DNA from: Chamaelirium japonicum
Lineage: Eukaryota; Streptophyta; Magnoliopsida; Liliales; Melanthiaceae
NCBI GenBank assembly: GCA_947650365.1
Contig: OX393550.1
Span: 67,139,744-67,203,743, forward strand
DNA: 64,000 nucleotides
Direction of reading: 5' to 3'
The position numbers and the translations under genes are program-made. This document shows, one piece after another, positions 57,652 through 64,000 of this stretch (its first letter is position 1; each line of letters opens with the position of its first letter). The notes under the pieces are model-generated. The model ran no database searches. It worked only from the letters and a program-made list of their open reading frames with translations, and had not been told where the DNA came from.

Positions 57652-57774
57652 AAGTGTAGCATACGTCCCGTAGCTAAATACTTCAATTGGGCTTAAGCAA
57701 GTTGAGTGCATTTTTTAAAAAAACCTTGAATTAAGCCTTGTTTTTTAGAGTGCATTTTTTTTTTCTCTTCTGTT

Positions 57775-57897
57775 GGAACCTTTTTTGCATTTTTCTTTGG
57801 AGAACATTTTGCATAAAAATCCAAGCATACGATTTTATGCATTTTTTCTTTAGATAATTCGAGACCTACCTTAGATAAAATAATAGTGGAAGAGTTT
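57775..57897. repeat. Duplicate of COX6B intron 4 segment 11870-11985
   Basis: Shares TTTCTTTGGAGAACATTTTG, ATTTTATGCATTTTTTCTTT and GATAATTCGAGACCTA with the intron, in the same order and orientation. Confidence 0.85.
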
Positions 57898-58246
57898 TTC
57901 ACACCGGACAAGGAGTCGATCCTCCCGATCGCGGCCCGTAAAAGCATGGAGGCATGCTACAAATTTGTCTGGCAATCGGCAGAGAGAAATAGGATCAAGG
58001 ACTGGGGACCGGATCTAGAGTTCATCATTTGGGCAGATGGTGCGTTTTCAAAGCAAACGGAGGCTGCGAGCGGGGCGTGGGTGCTGGTTACTAGAGAGGG
58101 TATGGTTTGTGCGGCAGCGTCATTCATATGTCTGGTAGAAAATTCCCTACAGGCGGAGCTATGGGCTTTGAGAGGAGCTTTTGGGGGGGCTAAGACATCG
58201 ACAATGTAGGCGAGTGGCTGTTTTGACAGATGCTATGCGAGCAAGT
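57898..58246 (+). mobile_element. LINE RNase H fragment
   Basis: The translation gives CYKFVWQSAERNRIKDWGPD, FIIWADGAFSKQTEAASGAW and VLVTREGMVCAAAS, then ENSLQAELWALRGA and, after a frame change near 58205, VLTDAMRASL. This is the RNase H-like (RVT_3) end of plant LINE ORF2. It is truncated at both sides and joined to COX6B-derived sequence at about 58247. Confidence 0.75.
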
Positions 58247-59027
58247 TTAACGATGGAACGAGCAAAGAGAGATGGGACACCCTGATTGAGAGGGGCCCCA
58301 GTGTCTCTTATTCAGAAAACTATGATTGAATAAAATTTTTGACTTGTTTTAAAACTTATAAGCTTTCATCTGAGCTGAACTGTTAAGCTCATCAATAAAT
58401 ACCTTTCACCTGATAGATATCCATGGATGGGGTGGTGATGCTTGTTTTTTTTTATTCCTTCATGCCCTATTGTTCTGCATCTTTTATAGAGATATGCTAT
58501 TCAACCAGATGAGTTTATAGACAAGTTTACAGACGCCTTACGTGGCATTGATCACAGCCGTTTGTAATTATTGTCAGCTGTATGTTTGATTGCCAGTCGG
58601 AGCAGAGTGCCATTCACTGATCAGGCCTGGGTGAAAACCGACGGCTGTGATCAATGCCACATAAGATATCTGTAAACTTGTCTGTAAACTCATCTGGTTG
58701 AACATAATTTCTCTCTTTTGTAATCTTAACCGAGTTGGGAACCCAGCACGGCGTAATATGTTGATTTTAGGGCATAAACCTTAATTATGATTTTTTTTTT
58801 TGCTGTGTACATTTTGTAATACATGTCTCATTCTGACTTGTTAATTCAATAATGCACCCTTTTATTTCTGCAAATAATTTTTTTATAAAATAGACTTTTA
58901 AATGTTGCACTTATTAGGTTTTTTTTTTAAAAAAAAAGTAATGTGTCTAGGGTCCCTATCAAGAGATCGGTTTAGTGATAAAGATGCCAAAGAGATGCTT
59001 TGGCTGTAGGTCCTTTTATTTATAAAA
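58247..59027 (+). pseudogene. COX6B 3' end fragment with 3' flank, second copy
   Basis: Starts inside exon 5 (ACGATGGAACGAGCAAAGAG). It lacks about 108 bp between GAGCAAAGAGAGA and GATGGGACACC, including the stop and the start of the 3' UTR. It then follows 12530-13230 through the MITE and beyond. The same internal deletion occurs at 61649-61676, so these two copies share an ancestor. Confidence 0.88.
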
Positions 59028-59277
59028 ATATCCATTTTACGTCATTGTCTTTCTTCTCTCCTTCAAAGCCTGATGACAGTCATCGTCGGAGCTGGGGCTT
59101 TGACCAGTATATTGCACTTAGCCCGATGACAACCGTCACTGACATGTGCATCGCATCCCCCCGAAGGCAGCATAGCCGTAGAGGTGGGATGAGGAGGTGG
59201 GGTTCGGGTCGGTGTATCGCACCCTAGCCCGATAGTCGGTGAGGGAGAGGATGTGGTGGGGTTCAAACAATAGAATT
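59028..59277. other. Short unique segment
   Basis: No gene or repeat recognised. Confidence 0.3.
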
Positions 59278-59507
59278 TTAGGACATTTGTATATAGATGT
59301 TACAATATGTTTTTTGAGCAATACTTGACGGGATTAAAACGAAATTAATTGTGATTAAAACACGTAAATCGGGATTAAAACGTGAAAATAGTGACTTTTC
59401 CAAAATATTAGAAAAGAGTCGTGTAGCAAATATTTACTGAATAAGTCGTGTTTTAATCGAGACTTGTCCAAAAATAGGAGTTTTTGGTAACAGAGGTTGT
59501 GTAGCTC
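59278..59507. repeat. Duplicate of element 10770-11000
   Basis: Matches the right part of the small element inside COX6B intron 4, with ACATTTGTATATAGATGTTA and ATAAGTCGTGTTTTAAT shared. Confidence 0.8.
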
Positions 59508-61017
59508 CTGATTCATTGATTGGTAGGCCAAAGTGACTAGCAGTAGATGGACTATAGTTTAAGGTGACTGTATTATAGACATTATCCTCTCTCATGATTC
59601 CATTTAGTGTGCTACTGTCTTTCTCGATGACAAGTACACCAACACTCATGGTATAGATTGAACTAATCCAATGGTCGAGGTAGACAATATTTCTATAAAG
59701 AGAGCCAGGGTGTTACGGTCTTTGTTGATCGGTTGTCGAACCCAATTACTGACTGTAAAACTACTTTGTAAATTAGTACATTTAAATCTCTCGTGTACTA
59801 ATCTCATCAATACACTTGAGTCACCTAAAGCATCTTAAAGGACTAGTGGTTTGTATATATCATTTACCGGGATAAAGATATAAGTGAATAATGTTTTACT
59901 TATCTTTATCCTAATGCGTACTGTTGTAGATCGGGATGCAGAACACAACCAATCCCAACAATTTTCTCTCACGATAATTTCTCTCAATTTTATTCTCACT
60001 CTAAAAGTAAAGCATAGTATTCTCTTCCTATAACTTTTCTTTCTCCGACATTCTCTCTATGACATTTCAACCTATACGGCATTCTCTCTGTAACTTTTTT
60101 TGTGTGGTATTCTATATACAGCTCTCTCTCTACAAGAGTTCGTGGGTGTTCATCACATTCTAGAAAGAACCCTCCACATCTCAAGTAAATCCAGTTTATT
60201 GTCTTATTTACTATAGTAGACTATAAATAGTTTTTCACGAAAATGGATGACTCTTCAACTTAGAAGATGAAAAATCATCGACAACAAATAAAGGATTTTG
60301 TGATTGAAATTGATCGTTTAAAGTCCTTAACTTAGTCCCCCCGAACCACAGTATCATCGTTGTTCGGGGTCCGGCCATCGACATCTGTTATTTTCGTCTG
60401 ATTGGATGTTCCGGATTGTTGACCCTAGGGGGTTCCCATCATAAGGGCCGGGTGATCGAACGGCAGACAAGTTCGGGGCGACTATTTTAAGTCATTTGCT
60501 TTAAATAGAGCAGATTAGTAACAACTTAGTGGAGGATTTACATGATATTGATACGAAGAGGTTATTGACCGAGTTTCTTGACTTATAACATGTTTGGTTC
60601 AATGCAGTTGGCACTATACGGTGTAGTGGGGACAGAACGTGTGCAGTTGGAACACACAGCTTTTTTGCTAGTTGTTCGAATTATACGATTTTGTATTGGA
60701 ACTGTTGCAGTTTTTGAAAACTAGAGTGAACCGAACAGCCCGTGACTTATAGTATAATTAGTACTGGCCCCTACGTTCGAACTACATTGAACCAAACAAG
60801 TTGTTAGTGGAAGAAGTCTTACCTTCAGTTTTTAAAAAATGATAAAATTTTGTTGCCATATGATTTCACTTCCGGATTTCTTTATTAAATAAAAAACAAA
60901 AAACAAAAATGATGGCAGACATGATTAAAAATTGAAAATAACATAGGATATTACTATGGCAATATCGTTATTAATACCCAACAACATGAATACAAGAATC
61001 ATCGACACTGGCCATCA
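59508..61017. repeat. Duplicate of 26185-27843 (flank of peptide gene 1)
   Basis: Repeats the 3' flank of peptide gene 1 in order, including the short minisatellite (59960-60135) and the hairpin (60339-60369). It carries a whole MITE at 60591-60798 where the first copy has only the right part. Confidence 0.85.
60591..60798. mobile_element. MITE of 208 bp with TGTTTGGTTCAATG ends
   Basis: The left end TGTTTGGTTCAATGCAGTT and the right end AACTACATTGAACCAAACA are inverses with one mismatch. The core includes CGAATTATACGATTTTGTAT. Confidence 0.7.
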
Positions 61018-61245
61018 TCAGAAGCCGCAGAAATCCCTCGGCCCATTCCTGGGATGGCGAATGCCGGCGAGACGGCACCCCTTGTCGCAGGCTGGGCCGC
61101 AGTCGTACTTAGTTAAACCGCGATAGGGCATGCACTGCACACGCATGCAGTTACAGAAGCAGGACTCTGCGCTGGCAGGTCCGACGGTGGCCGAGAACAC
61201 CATGACGGCGATCAAGAGCAACGCAAGTACCTTGTTGCATGCCAT
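61018..61245 (-). CDS. Secreted 8-cysteine peptide, copy 4
   Basis: 75 residues, identical to copy 1 although 33 kb away. The signal peptide covers residues 1-26; the mature peptide has cysteines at 29, 31, 33, 38, 49, 53, 57 and 73. Nucleotide flanks also match copy 1 closely on both sides, so the pair arose from a recent block duplication. The TATA box lies at 61357-61362, and a poly-G/C run of about 13 lies in the presumed leader. Upstream on the gene side are the COX6B-derived microsatellite and the exon 5 fragment. Function not known. Confidence 0.75.
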   Translation of the reverse strand: MACNKVLALLLIAVMVFSATVGPASAESCFCNCMRVQCMPYRGLTKYDCGPACDKGCRLAGIRHPRNGPRDFCGF

Positions 61246-61356
61246 ATCGCCAAGGCTCAGTACTGTTCCTCTGGGGTGGCTGGCGGAGGATGGTGGAGGT
61301 CCAGTGGGGGGGGGGGGGGGTTAGATATTTTCGTAAGACTTGGAGTTGGAGGTGGG

Positions 61357-61362
61357 TTTATA
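61357..61362 (-). promoter_or_regulatory. TATA box of peptide gene 4
   Basis: TATAAA on the minus strand, about 112 bp upstream of the ATG. Confidence 0.6.
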
Positions 61363-61514
61363 GGGGCAATGTCTACTTGGGAAACGGTTGTGGGTTTATA
61401 TGGGCCTCCCTAAACATAAGGGGAGTCCCATGAAATTGATAACTGTAAGCTAAAATCAGGGGCAGCCAACAATAAACGGTCGGTGGAGACAGACACGACT
61501 ATTTGGTTTCCGTC

Positions 61515-61572
61515 TTACTGTCATAATGTTCAGAAATGGAAAATACTAAATCTCTGAAGTTGGATTTGAAAA

Positions 61573-61620
<48 letters not shown>

Positions 61621-61922
61621 GGTCATTGATCATGTGTGCAGGTAGAACGATGGAACGAGCAAAGAGAGATGGGACACCCAGATTGAGAGAGGCCTCAGTG
61701 TCTCTTATTCAGAAAACTATGACTGAATAAATTTTTGACCTGTTTTAAAATCTTATAAGCTTTCATCTGAACTGAACTGTTATGCTCATCAATAAATACC
61801 TTTCACCTGATAGATATCCATGGATGGGGTAGTGATGCTTGTTTTTTTTTATTCCTTCATGCCCTATTTTTCTGCATCTTTTATAGAGAAATGCTATTCA
61901 ACCAGATGAGTTTATAGACAAG
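61515..61922 (+). pseudogene. COX6B intron end, exon 5 start and 3' flank, third copy
   Basis: Matches the COX6B intron from CTTACTGTCATAATGTTCAG (as at 12043), with a shorter (TC)n(AC)n at 61575-61620. The acceptor and the start of exon 5 (VERWNEQR) follow. It then has the same internal deletion as 58247 and ends in the MITE at the start of the LTR at 61923. Confidence 0.88.
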
Positions 61923-63930
61923 TGTCGACACACAAATTGTGTCTAATCGTAACCCGACTCGCATGCGCTTATTCGGAGGCAAACCCGATTCTCATTATGA
62001 CCCGAACCCGACTCGCATGCACCGACTCGGAAGCAAACTCGACATGCAAACCGGACCCGACCCACACCAAACAAGGGGCCAGGTGGGCCCATCCCCAAGT
62101 GGGGCCCATCGGGCCCCCCCTTAGAAATCCGAACCCCTTAAGGGGGCTGGCCGACCATGCAAAGAAAGAAAAGAAAGAAAAGAAAAGAAAAGAAGAAAAA
62201 TGAAGAAAGAAAGAAAAGAAAGGAAAGAAAAGAAAAGGAAAGAAAAGAAGAAAAATGAAACAAATACCGCAATGCGCGGGGGGAGGTTGCGCATAACGTC
62301 TATATAAGTGTGGATCTGCACCGATCCCTTGATCCGACGAACAAGAAACAAAGATAGGTCGTCATCAACTTTATGTGCAAGAATCAAATAAATTCGAAGA
62401 AGATTGAGCCATAACTACTCCGCCAGTAAAGGAAGGCAAATAAAGGTTTATTCCTCTCTTTAATGGAAGAATAAATCTTGATATAATTATGGGAGAGATA
62501 TTAAAGGGATTCAAATAAACTTTCCATATCTCTCCCCTCCCCCCTTTACCTATAAATAGAGGGGGAAGGGGAAGGCTCAAAAGGTCGAAAATTGAAGACC
62601 GAAGCGTAGAAGCTCTACAGAGGAGGAGATGCGCCCTTCATCGACCCAAGGCTTCACGATGCACGAGCAAGCATATCCCTTCGGGACTGGCTTAGTCCAT
62701 TGAAAGCCCTCATCAAAGTGAAGACCCTTGCACAAGAAGATCAAGCCTTCAACTCCATGCATGAATAAGAAAGTTCGAAGAAGAAGAACCCTTCGACTCC
62801 GAAGACGCCAGAAGCTATCATCAGAAGTCTTACCTTCAGTTTTTAAAAAGTGATAAAATTTTGTTGCCACATGTTTTCACTTCCGAATTTCTTTGTTAAA
62901 ATACAAAACAAAAAACAAGAATGATGGCAGACATTATTAAAAGTTGAAAATAATATAGGATATTACTATGGTAATATCGTTATTAGTACCCAAGAACATG
63001 AATACAAGAATCATCAACACTGGCCATCATCAGAAGCCGCACACCACCATCGTCGAAGACGCACCGTCATCCTTGCCAGAAGCTTCACACACACGCTCGT
63101 CATCCATAATGGAGTTTGCTCGTATTTATATTTTCGTTATGAATTGTATGAATATGCGTAGCTAAACCCCTAGCTAGGGTTAGGGGTGAAACTTGGTTTA
63201 TTTATGAATAATATTGATTCCCGTTTATGCCTTAATGTAATTTCGTCTTTGGTTGTTTCATAATCTTTATTAAATACCGCATGCTTGCATATTCGCTTGT
63301 TTCTATTATTGACTCCGGTCATAGTAGATGCGTAGAGAAGTTTCTACAACACTGTAGTATCGTTCTGAACGTTTTGAATAACCATCGTATGATTATTATT
63401 ATTTTATTATAATTCAAATATTTAATCTATAGAAATAGACTGCTCTGTGATTCAACTTCTCAAAGAGACGTTGACACTTCTATAAACTCTTTAAGATTCG
63501 GCGTTGACCCAGGTTACGCCGGAAGCTAGGGAGAGTCACTGTGTCGTGTAACAAGTTCCTTCACGATAATCGACAACTGTCTGGATCTAAGATTAAAGAT
63601 TCTCAGATTTTAATTGTTAAATCTTTCGGTTGAGATGAACATGTCATTCTACCCCAACTGAGATAATGAATCAATATTACTTGTGAATGTCCAAGTGTAA
63701 CCCCGAAACCCTAGTTCTCATCCATTGATTCTCCATAACCTTTATTCTATTGCGTTTTTCTATTTGCGTTTGTTTTAATTAGCATAAATCCACTCGCTCT
63801 CCTTTGAAGATATTTCCGTACTAGTTTAATCATTAATCTTTCTTTAATTAGTTTTCAATCAAGTCTCTATGGGATCGACCCGTATTTGCCACTGTCTATC
63901 AGATAGACGTCGTGCATTTGCGGTATAACA
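61923..63930 (+). mobile_element. LTR of family 2, longest copy, with an embedded foreign segment
   Basis: Begins TGTCGACACACAAATTGTG. It has a polypurine tract (62158-62256) and a TATAAATAGAGGGGGAAG promoter (about 62551). After the embedded segment it continues to GGGATCGACCCGTATTTGCC and ends near GCGGTATAACA, a layout seen at the ends of some plant gypsy LTRs. The right end is tentative because the second LTR lies outside the window. Fossil or not cannot be judged. Confidence 0.5.
62818..63041 (-). pseudogene. Remnant of the peptide gene 3' end, inside an LTR
   Basis: Matches the 3' flank of the peptide genes, including the last codons (C-G-F-stop), then stops abruptly. The rest of the gene is missing, and LTR-like sequence resumes at 63042. 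Confidence 0.8.
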
Positions 63931-64000
63931 ATTTAAAATCACAACAATGACAAGGACTCAAGCTTGTCTGTTTAAAAGTGGCGAACAAATTCTCCCGAAC
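63931..64000. other. Window edge, possibly internal region of the LTR element
   Basis: 70 bp after the presumed LTR end. No primer-binding site was recognised with confidence. Confidence 0.25.

Overview
The window is nuclear DNA from a flowering plant. The evidence is a host gene with plant-type introns (COX6B), a GC-rich calmodulin-like gene, a family of small secreted cysteine-rich peptides, and dense nested transposable elements of plant type (Ty1/copia, Ty3/gypsy, LINE, Mutator-like, Tourist-like and hAT-like). The GC-rich coding style and Tourist-like elements would suit a monocot or a magnoliid, but the sequence does not settle this.

Layout. From 0.7 to 12.4 kb lies COX6B, a nuclear subunit of mitochondrial cytochrome c oxidase. 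It has five coding exons, and the last one (17 codons) sits behind a 9.3-kb intron loaded with transposons, including a 2.7-kb Tourist-like element swollen by an internal minisatellite. From 13.2 to 26 kb there is a direct duplication of a roughly 0.4-kb segment. Between the two copies lies a Mutator-like element with a perfect 9-bp target duplication and large opposing minisatellite arms. The second copy of the duplication is split by a broken 9.7-kb Ty1/copia element with 5-bp target repeats. From 26 to 34 kb three copies of an 8-cysteine secreted-peptide gene lie on the minus strand. They are embedded in chimeric repeat units made of a COX6B 3' end fragment, pieces of one LTR family, LINE pieces and pieces of the copia LTR. 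A fourth copy sits at 61 kb, and a terminal remnant of a fifth lies at 63 kb inside another LTR.

From 33 to 40 kb a copia LTR is split by a 5.55-kb insertion with LTR-like ends that carries a 23-bp tandem array. A minus-strand gypsy LTR and several MITEs follow from 40.3 to 44.3 kb. From 44.7 to 57.65 kb a LINE that carries only ORF1, flanked by a 15-bp target duplication, is split by a young gag-only Ty3/gypsy element (LTRs of 621 bp that differ at 4 sites; 5-bp target duplication). Inside that element lie several tandem arrays and an open 149-codon calmodulin-like gene with four EF-hands, apparently a captured host gene. From 57.7 to 64 kb the DNA is a mosaic of second copies of sequences from 10.7-13.2 kb and 26.2-28.7 kb, ending in an LTR that runs to the window edge.

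The expressed host content is probably COX6B and up to four secreted-peptide genes, with the calmodulin-like gene as an open question. Nearly everything else is transposons, their fossils and tandem repeats. The most interesting structures are the gene inside the gag-only retroelement, the ORF1-only LINE that hosts it, and the spread of the peptide gene in chimeric units joined to COX6B and LTR fragments.
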